Shown piece by piece: positions 52,369-60,526 of a stretch of 64,000 nt of DNA. Source of the DNA: JAAZHD01 sp012510895 (GTDB lineage Bacteria; Bacillota; Clostridia; Caldicoprobacterales; DTU083); assembly GCA_050951465.1 (NCBI GenBank), contig JBMNJC010000028.1, positions 1 through 64,000 of the forward strand, given 5' to 3'. The translations under genes were made by a program, and so were the position numbers. Below the pieces are notes generated by a model that saw nothing but the letters and a program-made list of their open reading frames with translations, had not been told where the DNA came from and did no database searches. How positions within the stretch are numbered: position 1 is the first letter of the stretch; each line of letters starts with the position of its first letter.

Positions 52369-53484
52369 ATGGCAGGCAAGGGACGAGTTCGAAAAATGTT
52401 CCCGGGAGGGAATACAGTCAAAGGGCCTTATTTTTTGTTTGAAGACATGATTAAGCCTGCAGTCAATCGGGTTTTTATAATCAAAGGCGGACCGGGGACC
52501 GGTAAATCCACCATGATGAATGCAATCAGCCGGGAGCTGACAGGCAGGGGGTATAATGCAGAACATTACCACTGCTCTACAGATCCCGATTCTTTGGACG
52601 GAATTGTGATTCCCGAGCTGGGAGTTGCCATACTGGATGGAACTCCACCTCATCCGTTTGAACCTGTATTGCCCGGTGTCAGGGACGAGATTGTAGATTT
52701 GGGAGAATACTGGGATACCAGCGCCATTACTCCACATAAAGAAGAAATTGAAAGAATAAACAAAAGAGGCAATATGCTGTTCAAAACAGCTTTCAGCCTA
52801 TTAAAGCAGTCTAAACTGGCTTATGACCAATGGCAATGGTATGTGGAGGAATCCATGGACCGTACTGCATATAACCGTTTGGCAAAACGGCTCTCAGAAA
52901 AGGTGTTTGAGGGATATAAGACTGATTACCGGGCTGCTTCCTATGCAAGACATTTATTTGCTTCCGCCTTAACTCCTAAAGGCATAATAGATTTTAAAGA
53001 CAGCCTGGTAGAACGGAATATGTATATTTACAGTATTAAAGGTCAGCCTGGAACCGGGGTGAAGGAGCTTATCATGCGCATTGCATCAGATGCAGAGGAA
53101 ATGGGCTTATATACAGAACAATATCATTGTCCCTTTGAACCGGAAAAATTGGATATGCTGATTATACCGGAGCTAGGTAAGGCAGTTATGAACACGAACC
53201 CTCCTGAGCACAGAGATCCCGCGATTTGGCCTGAGGCCGGGATGATTGAGGAGATAGACCTGAACCGATGTATAAAACGTTTCTGTCTGGATGATTATGA
53301 GGAAGAAAGAAGAGACGCCGAAAGCCGCTTTCGTCAGTTGTTGAATAAGGGATTGGAGTATATATCAAGAGCCAGGGCTGAACATGGGAAAAAGGAAAAG
53401 TTTTATGGCAAGGCCATGAATTACGATCTGGTTGAAGCCAAGAAAGAGGAAATTTTAAATCGCATTTTGGAAAGTTCCCAATAA
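52369..53484 (+). CDS. Tandem P-loop protein (PRK06851-like), second Walker A degenerate
   Basis: This 371-residue protein consists of two similar halves. The first has VFIIKGGPGTGKSTMMNAI with an intact Walker A near residue 45 and YHCSTDPDSLDGIVIPEL. The second repeats this as YIYSIKGQPGTGVKELIMRI and YHCPFEPEKLDMLIIPEL, where the lysine-serine of the P loop is replaced (GTGVKE). An ATP-binding half plus a non-binding half is implied. Function is unknown; it is a conserved clostridial protein. ATG at 52369 has GGGAGGG 6 nt upstream. It stands alone. Confidence 0.85.
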   Translation: MAGKGRVRKMFPGGNTVKGPYFLFEDMIKPAVNRVFIIKGGPGTGKSTMMNAISRELTGRGYNAEHYHCSTDPDSLDGIVIPELGVAILDGTPPHPFEPVLPGVRDEIVDLGEYWDTSAITPHKEEIERINKRGNMLFKTAFSLLKQSKLAYDQWQWYVEESMDRTAYNRLAKRLSEKVFEGYKTDYRAASYARHLFASALTPKGIIDFKDSLVERNMYIYSIKGQPGTGVKELIMRIASDAEEMGLYTEQYHCPFEPEKLDMLIIPELGKAVMNTNPPEHRDPAIWPEAGMIEEIDLNRCIKRFCLDDYEEERRDAESRFRQLLNKGLEYISRARAEHGKKEKFYGKAMNYDLVEAKKEEILNRILESSQ

Positions 53485-53499
53485 CATATTTTTTGCTTG

Positions 53500-53528
53500 T
53501 TGATAAAACCAGCTTGTTGTATTATCAT
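53500..53528 (+). promoter_or_regulatory. Predicted sigma-A promoter of typA
   Basis: TTGATA (53500-53505) and TATCAT (53523-53528) are 17 bp apart, about 42 bp before typA. Confidence 0.5.
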
Positions 53529-53569
53529 AGTTTGGTAAATTTGATATGTAAAGGGAATGAGGACAATAG

Positions 53570-55387
53570 ATGTTTACAAGAGATGATATAAGAAATATTG
53601 CCATAATTGCTCATGTGGACCATGGCAAAACCACTTTGGTGGACCAGATGCTCAGACAAAGCGGCGTTTTTCGAAAGAATCAGCAGATAGAGGAGAGGGT
53701 ACTGGATTCCAATGACCTGGAAAGAGAAAGAGGCATCACAATTTTATCCAAGAATACGGCAATCAGATATAATAACCTTAAGATAAATATTGTAGATACC
53801 CCCGGTCATGCGGATTTTGGCGGAGAAGTGGAACGCATCCTGAAAATGGTCAATGGTGTATTGTTGCTGGTAGATGCATTTGAAGGACCTATGCCTCAGA
53901 CTAGATTTGTACTTAAAAAAGCATTGGAGCTTGGTCATCCTGTGATTGTAGTAATTAATAAAACAGACCGGCCTGGCGCCAGGCCTAATGAAGTCATAGA
54001 TGAGGTGCTGGATTTGTTTATTGAGCTCGAGGCAGATGAGTCTCAATTGGAATTTCCCTTTGTTTTCACTTCAGCTAAAAATGGTACCGCCTCCCTTAGT
54101 ATTAATGAACAAGGAGAAAATTTAAAACCTCTGTTTAATATAATTGAGGAATATATTCCTGCACCCGGCGGGGATCTGGAAGGTCCCCTGCAAATATTGG
54201 TTTCTGCCATTGATTACAATGACTATATAGGCAGGATAGCCATAGGGAAAGTTGAACGAGGCAGGATAAAGGCCGGAGAAGAAGTCTTGTTATGTAATCC
54301 CCAGGGTGAACAAAAAATAGTGAAGGTCACAAATCTCTATAAGTTTGAAGGCTTAAAACGAACGCCGGTGGAAGAAGCCTGGTTAGGTGACATTATAGCC
54401 GTTTCTGGGGTGGAAGGCATAAGTATAGGGGCTACCATATGTGATATCAATCATCCTGAACCTTTGCCCTTTGTTAATATCTCAGAGCCGACCATTTCTA
54501 TGACCTTCTCAGTGAACACCAGTCCCTTTGCAGGTCAGGAAGGCAAGTATGTTACTTCCAGAAACTTAAGAGACAGATTGTTCAAGGCAGCATATACGGA
54601 TGTGAGTTTACGGGTTGAAGAGACCCAGTCTCTTGATGCTTTTAAAGTATCAGGGAGAGGGGAACTGCATCTGTCCATTCTTATCGAATCAATGCGAAGG
54701 GAAGGATACGAATTTCAGGTATCCAAACCAACTGTTATATACCGCGAAATAGAAGGTAAACTGCACGAACCCATGGAACGGGTTACTATAGATGTACCTG
54801 AGAATTACACCGGCATAGTTATTGAGAAAATGGGCGCTCGCAAAGGTGAGTTAATTAATATGGCTGCAGGCAAGGGCGGCAATGTAAGGCTTGAGTTCTC
54901 AATACCTTCACGGGGGCTTTTCGGCTATCGTTCTGATTTTATAACTGATACCAAAGGAGAAGGTATTCTGAATGCTGTATTTGACGGATATCAACCATAT
55001 AAGGGTGATATAGCCAGACGCAATCACGGTTCCTTAATAGCGTCTGAAACCGGGACAGCTTTGGCTTATGGTATTAATAATGCTCAGGAGAGGGGACAGA
55101 TGTTTATAGAACCCGGTGTTAAAGTTTATGAAGGAATGGTAGTGGGAGAAAACAGCCGGCCTAATGATATCGAGGTCAATGTCTGCAAAAGGAAACATGC
55201 GACCAACATACGGGCCGCAGGATCCGACGAGGCAATACGCTTAATACCGCCTAAGCTATTAAGCCTGGAGCAGGCTTTGGAGTTTATTAATGATGATGAA
55301 TTTGTTGAGATTACACCGGTGAGCATACGAATCCGCAAAGCTGTTTTAAATGCAGCCCAGCGCAAAAGAGCTCAGAAAAGGAATTAA
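53570..55387 (+). CDS. typA: Ribosome-associated GTPase TypA/BipA
   Basis: This 605-residue translational GTPase acts in 50S assembly and stress adaptation. G motifs: AHVDHGKTTLVDQML near residue 17, RERGITI, DTPGHADFGGEVERIL, NKTDRPGARP, and TSAKNG. The EF-G-like domains III and V (SGRGELHLSILIESMRREGYE) and the unique C-terminal domain (AKGGNVRLEFSIPSRGLFGYRS) are all present. It has its own promoter. Confidence 0.98.
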   Translation: MFTRDDIRNIAIIAHVDHGKTTLVDQMLRQSGVFRKNQQIEERVLDSNDLERERGITILSKNTAIRYNNLKINIVDTPGHADFGGEVERILKMVNGVLLLVDAFEGPMPQTRFVLKKALELGHPVIVVINKTDRPGARPNEVIDEVLDLFIELEADESQLEFPFVFTSAKNGTASLSINEQGENLKPLFNIIEEYIPAPGGDLEGPLQILVSAIDYNDYIGRIAIGKVERGRIKAGEEVLLCNPQGEQKIVKVTNLYKFEGLKRTPVEEAWLGDIIAVSGVEGISIGATICDINHPEPLPFVNISEPTISMTFSVNTSPFAGQEGKYVTSRNLRDRLFKAAYTDVSLRVEETQSLDAFKVSGRGELHLSILIESMRREGYEFQVSKPTVIYREIEGKLHEPMERVTIDVPENYTGIVIEKMGARKGELINMAAGKGGNVRLEFSIPSRGLFGYRSDFITDTKGEGILNAVFDGYQPYKGDIARRNHGSLIASETGTALAYGINNAQERGQMFIEPGVKVYEGMVVGENSRPNDIEVNVCKRKHATNIRAAGSDEAIRLIPPKLLSLEQALEFINDDEFVEITPVSIRIRKAVLNAAQRKRAQKRN

Positions 55388-55421
55388 TGCGTTTTTTCTT
55401 ATAGCAAGAAAGAATGGCATA

Positions 55422-55430
55422 TGTTATAAT
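55422..55430 (+). promoter_or_regulatory. Extended -10 promoter of the small ATPase gene
   Basis: TGTTATAAT is an extended -10 (TG, one base, perfect TATAAT). The -35 region 17 bp upstream is poor, as is usual for this type. Confidence 0.4.
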
Positions 55431-55475
55431 TAAATCAAGGTTTCGAAAATTATAATAAGCTGGGAGGCGGTTACC

Positions 55476-55886
55476 ATGATAAAGTTTATCATTGGTCCCA
55501 AGGGCTCCGGCAAAACAAAAAAAGTAATAGCTTTGGCAAATAAAGCCCTTGAGGACTGCAAAGGCGAGATTGTTTTTGTAAATGGAAGCGATCGCCAGAT
55601 GTTAGACCTGAATCACCAGATTCGGTTTGTAAATCCTAAAGAATTCGGTATAAGAACAATGAGTGAATTATACGGTTTCTTATCAGGGATGGTGGCTCGA
55701 AACTACGACACCGACCAAATCTACATTGACAGCTTGCTGGATATGAGCAAGGGGGATTTGGAAGAGATAAGAGCCTTCCTCCTCGACATAAAGAAACTAT
55801 CAGATAAATTTAATATAAAGTTTTTTATAACCATGAACGGAAATCCCAACGATGCGCCTGCCTTCTTACAGGAATACATCGCATAA
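55476..55886 (+). CDS. Small P-loop ATP-binding protein of unknown function
   Basis: This 136-residue protein starts with FIIGPKGSGKTKKVIALAN, an intact Walker A, and has YIDSLLDMSKGDLEEIRAFLLD as a possible Walker B region. It resembles a short twitching-motility/ATPase-type conserved clostridial protein. Size is too small for a full AAA+ or recombinase domain. GGGAGG precedes the ATG. Two hairpins follow; no partner gene is evident. Confidence 0.8.
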   Translation: MIKFIIGPKGSGKTKKVIALANKALEDCKGEIVFVNGSDRQMLDLNHQIRFVNPKEFGIRTMSELYGFLSGMVARNYDTDQIYIDSLLDMSKGDLEEIRAFLLDIKKLSDKFNIKFFITMNGNPNDAPAFLQEYIA

Positions 55887-55901
55887 CAGCAGCAGACCCG
55901 C

Positions 55902-55932
55902 AAAGCCGAGGAGAATTTCCTTGGCTTTCTTT
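55902..55932 (+). terminator. First terminator after the small ATPase gene
   Basis: AAAGCCGAGG (55902-55911) and CCTTGGCTTT (55919-55928) form a 10-bp stem with one G-T wobble and a 7-nt loop, then CTTTT. Confidence 0.8.
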
Positions 55933-55971
55933 TATATTCAGCCTCCCAGGTCGAAATAGATAGATAAATTC

Positions 55972-56002
55972 AAAGGCTTTCTCGAAAGAGAAAGCCTTTT
56001 CT
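55972..56002. terminator. Second hairpin before thrC, GAAA tetraloop
   Basis: AAAGGCTTTCTC (55972-55983), GAAA and GAGAAAGCCTTT (55988-55999) form a perfect 12-bp stem with a GNRA tetraloop and a short T-run. It lies 40 nt after the first terminator and before thrC; it could be a second terminator or a leader structure of thrC. Confidence 0.7.
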
Positions 56003-56109
56003 GTCCTTTTAAGAAGCAAAGAGCCATCTTATCACTTTAAGTTGCGCGGATCGATAACCCTGAGTTATAATTAATTCAATTGAGAAAATAGAAAAAATGG
56101 GGTTTAGTA

Positions 56110-57603
56110 ATGAATTATCACAGCACAAGAAATCAAAACTTAAACTATCGATCCAAAGATGTAATCATACAGGGTCTTTCTTCAGAAGGCGGGTTGTATG
56201 TTCCTGAAGAAATACCTCTTGTTTCCATGAGCGATTTACAGGAAATGATCTTCTTGAATTATAAGGAAAGGGCAAAGAGAATTTTGGCCCTGTACCTTAC
56301 GGATTACACTGAGGAAGAATTAGATAAATGTGTAGAACAGGCTTATTCAGACCGGAAATTTACATCAAATGATATTGCGCCGGTGACACAGCTTGATGAA
56401 GGATTGTATGTATTGGAGCTATGGCACGGTCCTACCTGTGCTTTTAAGGATATGGCTCTTCAGATTTTACCACATTTACTGACTACTGCTGTGGATTCTG
56501 CTGATGAAAAAAAAGAAGTTCTTATACTGACTGCTACATCCGGAGATACAGGCAAAGCTGCCTTAGAAGGATTCCGTGATGTACCCGGAACACGGATTCT
56601 GGTTTTTTATCCTGATAAAGGCGTCAGCCTGATGCAGGAACTGCAGATGGTAACCCAGGAAGGCAGCAATGTGATGGTTGCGTCAGTAAATGGGAATTTC
56701 GATGACGCTCAGACAGGGGTAAAAATGATTTTCCAGGACAAAGAATTGGAAGAAAAAATGAGGGAAAAAGGTTTCAGCTTTTCCTCAGCCAATTCAATTA
56801 ATTGGGGACGGCTGGTACCCCAAATTGTCTATTATTTTTCCGCATATCTGGATTTGGTTAAAGAAGGCCGCATTGCCCTGGGCGACACATTTAATGTGGT
56901 TGTCCCCACCGGCAATTTCGGTAATATCCTGGCTGCCTGGTATGGGCGCTGTATGGGCCTGCCTATTCACCGTTTGATTTGTGCTTCCAATGATAACAAA
57001 GTGTTGACCGACTTTATTCGAACGGGAGTTTATGACAAAAGACGGAAATTTTATCAGACTATATCTCCTTCCATGGATATTTTGGTATCCAGCAATCTTG
57101 AGCGTTTGCTTTATGAGATAAGCGGACGCAGCGATGCTCAGGTGCGCAAGTGGATGAACGAACTGTATGAACAAGGGTATTATAAGGTGGAAGGCATAGG
57201 TCTTAAAGAGATTCAATCAGTATTATGGGGCGGATATGCAACAGAAGAAGAAACTTTGACTGCAATAAGGGAAACCTTCCTTAAAACCGGTTACACCATG
57301 GATACCCACACGGCAGTAGGTAAATGGGTATATGACAGGTACAGAGAGGAAACCGGTGATAACAAAACCGCTGTTCTGGCATCTACTGCCAGCCCCTTTA
57401 AGTTTCCGGAAGATGTGCTGAAAGCTATACAGGGTGATGACTTTGAAGGGTACGAAATTGAGCTTCTGAACAAGCTGGCGGAGAAAAGCGGTATGGAGAT
57501 ACCAAAGCCCCTCCGGAATCTGAAGCATAATACCATACGCCATACAGCTAATTGTGAAGTCAGCCAAATGAAAAACCTGGTTATGTCATTTATTGGTTTG
57601 TAG
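56110..57603 (+). CDS. thrC: Threonine synthase
   Basis: This 497-residue PLP enzyme converts O-phosphohomoserine to threonine. The PLP-binding lysine lies in GPTCAFKDMALQ near residue 110, the phosphate loop in VPTGNFGNILAAWYG near 270, and TSGDTGKAALEGF is present. The length is that of the long, plant/fungal/E. coli-like form. GGGGT precedes the ATG. It follows a tandem hairpin region with no T-box motif and lies 12 nt before nadE. Confidence 0.96.
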   Translation: MNYHSTRNQNLNYRSKDVIIQGLSSEGGLYVPEEIPLVSMSDLQEMIFLNYKERAKRILALYLTDYTEEELDKCVEQAYSDRKFTSNDIAPVTQLDEGLYVLELWHGPTCAFKDMALQILPHLLTTAVDSADEKKEVLILTATSGDTGKAALEGFRDVPGTRILVFYPDKGVSLMQELQMVTQEGSNVMVASVNGNFDDAQTGVKMIFQDKELEEKMREKGFSFSSANSINWGRLVPQIVYYFSAYLDLVKEGRIALGDTFNVVVPTGNFGNILAAWYGRCMGLPIHRLICASNDNKVLTDFIRTGVYDKRRKFYQTISPSMDILVSSNLERLLYEISGRSDAQVRKWMNELYEQGYYKVEGIGLKEIQSVLWGGYATEEETLTAIRETFLKTGYTMDTHTAVGKWVYDRYREETGDNKTAVLASTASPFKFPEDVLKAIQGDDFEGYEIELLNKLAEKSGMEIPKPLRNLKHNTIRHTANCEVSQMKNLVMSFIGL

Positions 57604-57614
57604 GAGAGGATAGT

Positions 57615-59237
57615 ATGAAACTTGGCTTGGTTCAGATGAACCCAACCATTGGGGACATTGAAGGAAACAAAAAAACCATTTTGACCTATGTAAGGCGGGC
57701 GCGGCAAGAAGGGGCAGATCTGTTGGTATTCCCTGAATTGGTTCTGACAGGGTGGCCTCCAAAGGGGCTCCTGTTACATAAGGATTTTTTGCTGGCGGTT
57801 GAAAAGGCATTGGAAGAGATTCAGTCACACAGTCAGGGAATCGGGATATTGCTTGGAACTGTGCTGCCTGCAAAAAACAGTAATAAGCTGACTAACAGCG
57901 CGGTTTTAATGGAGGACGGGAAAATTATAGGTCGGGTTGACAAATGCAGACTCAGGAATGATTCCATGTTTCAGGAAACTGCATATTTCCTGCCTGCATC
58001 AGAAACAGGCGGCTATAAATTCTTAGAGTTTCGCAATACCCTGTTAGGTGTTTTTATAAATGATGTTTTTCCAGATGAATACTGCATGACCAGTTGGTCA
58101 ACAAGCATTTCAGAACAGAATAAACCAACCCTTCTAATAAATCTGTCTGCCGTTCCATATCATTATCGCAGCCTTAAAAAGAGACAGGCTGATCTGTCCG
58201 GATTGGCTGAGAAACTGCAAACTCCTTTGTTTTCGGTTAATCAGGTTGGAGGCAACGATGAACTGATTTTCGACGGCTCCAGCATGGTTTTTGATAAATA
58301 CGGGAAACTGAGAGGCATGGCAAAACATTTTGATGAAGATTTTTTCCTGATTGATACTGAAAAAATTTCTTTATATCCCGAATTGATCTTTCCTCAGGAA
58401 GATATCTCCTGGGTATACCGGGCACTGGTATTAGGACTCAGGGATTATTTCCAGAAAGCCGGATTTAAAAAACTTGCATTAGGCTTAAGCGGAGGAATTG
58501 ATTCTGCTTTGGTAGCCTGTCTGGCAGCAGATGCTCTTGGAAATGATAATGTACTGGGGGTATCCATGCCTTCCAGATATTCTACGGATCATAGCAAAGA
58601 TGATGCCAGGCGGCTGGCAAATAATCTAAAAATAGAATACCGGGTTTATCCCATTGAAGAGCTTTTCTCTGCTTATATAAAACTCTTCAATCCGGGAGGG
58701 GAGGTCATAGGCGATCTGGCAGAGGAAAATATTCAGGCTCGCATCCGCGGGAATCTGCTGATGTTTATCAGCAACCGGGAAGGGCACATTGTAGTCAATA
58801 CCAGCAATAAATCAGAGGCATCAGTAGGATATACCACTTTATATGGTGACATGTGCGGCAGTCTGTCTCCTTTGGCTGATATACCTAAAACAATGGTTTA
58901 TGAGCTGTGTAAATATATTAACAGGGACAGGGAAGTCATTCCGGCTAATATTATAACAAAGCCGCCTTCAGCGGAGCTCAGACCCGGCCAATTGGACCAG
59001 GACAGTCTTCCTGATTACTCTGTATTGGATCCTATAATCGAACTGTATAAAGAAGAGAGATTGCCTGCTGAAGAAATAGTAAGCCGGGGTTATGAAAAAG
59101 AAACGGTGTCAAGGATTATAAATATGCTGGACAGGACAGAATATAAGAAAAGGCAGATGCCTCCCATGTTAAAGGTTACCTCTTCTTCCCTTGGGGCAAG
59201 AATGCCCTTAATACAAGGATTTCGTAGGAATGAATAA
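57615..59237 (+). CDS. nadE: NAD+ synthase, two-domain type, with altered glutaminase site
   Basis: This 540-residue protein makes NAD+ from nicotinate adenine dinucleotide. A nitrilase-like glutaminase domain (residues 1-265) is followed by a synthetase domain with the ATP loop LGLSGGIDSALVAC near 292 and NTSNKSEASVGYTTLYGD. In the glutaminase domain Glu41 (VFPELVLTGW) and Lys110 (DKCRL) are present, but the nucleophilic Cys of the usual ICEDxW motif is replaced: the strand reads GVFINDVFP, with Asn149 at the cysteine position. It may therefore use free ammonia. GGAGAGG precedes the start. Confidence 0.95.
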   Translation: MKLGLVQMNPTIGDIEGNKKTILTYVRRARQEGADLLVFPELVLTGWPPKGLLLHKDFLLAVEKALEEIQSHSQGIGILLGTVLPAKNSNKLTNSAVLMEDGKIIGRVDKCRLRNDSMFQETAYFLPASETGGYKFLEFRNTLLGVFINDVFPDEYCMTSWSTSISEQNKPTLLINLSAVPYHYRSLKKRQADLSGLAEKLQTPLFSVNQVGGNDELIFDGSSMVFDKYGKLRGMAKHFDEDFFLIDTEKISLYPELIFPQEDISWVYRALVLGLRDYFQKAGFKKLALGLSGGIDSALVACLAADALGNDNVLGVSMPSRYSTDHSKDDARRLANNLKIEYRVYPIEELFSAYIKLFNPGGEVIGDLAEENIQARIRGNLLMFISNREGHIVVNTSNKSEASVGYTTLYGDMCGSLSPLADIPKTMVYELCKYINRDREVIPANIITKPPSAELRPGQLDQDSLPDYSVLDPIIELYKEERLPAEEIVSRGYEKETVSRIINMLDRTEYKKRQMPPMLKVTSSSLGARMPLIQGFRRNE

Positions 59238-59317
59238 ACAGCGCGTTGCTGTTTGAGAATGAAATTAGAGTTTATATATAAGTATAGACGGAGTCGAACC
59301 TTCAAGGAAGTGAGAAC

Positions 59318-59677
59318 ATGGAAATTTTTCGCGAAGGAGATGTTATTTGTATAAATTTAGAAGGTGATATCTCTTTCAGTAACGAAGATAAAATAAGAGA
59401 GAGTATTATAAAGGCATTGCGGCAAACAGACAAAACGGCTGTCATCAATCTTTCAAGAGTAGATTTTATGGATAGTTCCGGCATAGGTATTTTTGTAACT
59501 ATACTGAAAAGGATTAAGGAAAACGGAGGAATTCTTATCCTGGAATATCCTCAGCCGGGGATTCAGAAGTTTCTTGAAATGACCAGGCTTGATCAAGTTA
59601 TTGAGATTCGTAAGACGGAAGAGCCAAAGACAGGCAGCTGGCCGGAGGCAGGGAAGACTGATAAACCGGTAATATAA
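59318..59677 (+). CDS. STAS-domain anti-sigma factor antagonist
   Basis: This 119-residue protein has the STAS fold of SpoIIAA/RsbV: INLEGDISFSNEDKIRES, then NLSRVDFMDSSGIGIFVTILKR with the phosphorylatable serine pair, and a C-terminal tail rich in charged residues. Such proteins bind an anti-sigma kinase and free its sigma factor. No SpoIIAB/RsbW-like kinase or sigma gene lies next to it. AAGGAAGTG precedes the ATG. A terminator follows. Confidence 0.92.
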   Translation: MEIFREGDVICINLEGDISFSNEDKIRESIIKALRQTDKTAVINLSRVDFMDSSGIGIFVTILKRIKENGGILILEYPQPGIQKFLEMTRLDQVIEIRKTEEPKTGSWPEAGKTDKPVI

Positions 59678-59692
59678 AAATAACAATAAGAA

Positions 59693-59727
59693 GTAAGCGG
59701 GTTAGTTTTATTCCGCTTGCTTTTTTT
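59693..59727 (+). terminator. Rho-independent terminator after the STAS gene
   Basis: GTAAGCGG (59693-59700) and CCGCTTGC (59713-59720) form an 8-bp stem with one wobble and a 12-nt loop, then seven T. Confidence 0.88.
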
Positions 59728-59730
59728 ATA

Positions 59731-59759
59731 TTGACAAAAAAAGAGGATTAGGCTACCAT
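59731..59759 (+). promoter_or_regulatory. Predicted promoter of the TetR operon
   Basis: A perfect TTGACA (59731-59736) stands 17 bp before TACCAT (59754-59759). The -10 is poor. The inverted repeat at 59761 would overlap the start region. Confidence 0.45.
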
Positions 59760-59760
59760 A

Positions 59761-59774
59761 TAACTGGTTAGTTA
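59761..59774. promoter_or_regulatory. Possible TetR-family operator
   Basis: TAACT (59761-59765), GGTT and AGTTA (59770-59774) form a 14-bp interrupted palindrome directly after the -10 box and about 60 bp before the TetR gene. Position and symmetry suit autoregulation by the regulator. Confidence 0.4.
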
Positions 59775-59834
59775 CTTATCAGGAAGTTAGGAATAGAAGA
59801 TATTGTAAGAAGATTTAAGAGGGGAGAGCAAAAT

Positions 59835-60464
59835 TTGTCTTCAGGTCGAAGAAGGGATTCCTCCAGAACCAAAAGGGAGATTCTTTTTGCTGCAGAACAG
59901 GAATTCGCCGAGAAGGGCTTCTATGGGGCCAGAGTTGATCAAATTGCCAAATTGGCTAATATAAATAAAAGAATGATATATGAATACTTTGGCAATAAGG
60001 AAGAGCTTTACAAAACGGTCTTGGTCCATGTTTACGGACGACTGGGTGAACGGGAAACAAAACTGCTTGATCAGGAAATTGACCCGGTTGATGCTGTTAA
60101 AAAGCTTATACGTTTACACTTTGATTTCCTTCGGGATAATCCTACCTATGTCAGCTTGCTATTATGGGAAAACTTAAATCAAGGACATAGTTTTGAAAGG
60201 AAAGGAATAAAAGAAATCCGTGATCCAGCCCTTCAGCAGATTCGAAAGGTAATACGCAGGGGAAAGGCAGAAGGAGCGTTTCGAAAAGAGGCAGATGAAG
60301 ACCAGTTTCTTTTGTCTTTGCTAACATTTAGTTTTCCCTACTTCTCAAATCGTTTTACATTGTCACAGCTTCTTGACATGTCTATGAATCTTAAAGAGGA
60401 CCTTGACAAACGTATTGAACACGTCACTGAAATACTATTATTATACCTGCGGAAAAAAGACTGA
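59835..60464 (+). CDS. TetR/AcrR-family transcription regulator
   Basis: This 209-residue repressor has the TetR helix-turn-helix: REILFAAEQEFAEKGFYGARVDQIAKLANINKRMIYEYFGNKEELY near residues 15-60. The C-terminal ligand domain is divergent, as usual. TTG start with GGGGAG upstream. It lies directly before the epimerase and the DapA-family gene, which it probably controls together with its own promoter. Confidence 0.94.
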   Translation: MSSGRRRDSSRTKREILFAAEQEFAEKGFYGARVDQIAKLANINKRMIYEYFGNKEELYKTVLVHVYGRLGERETKLLDQEIDPVDAVKKLIRLHFDFLRDNPTYVSLLLWENLNQGHSFERKGIKEIRDPALQQIRKVIRRGKAEGAFRKEADEDQFLLSLLTFSFPYFSNRFTLSQLLDMSMNLKEDLDKRIEHVTEILLLYLRKKD

Positions 60465-60526
60465 TAAAAAATTACATAAGAACAATAATTTATAATTTAT
60501 TGATAAGATTAAGGAGGAAATTTATT

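Noticed and set aside
55887..56109. T-box riboswitch before thrC
   Set aside because: The conserved T-box sequence (AGGGTGGNACCGCG) is absent from this interval.
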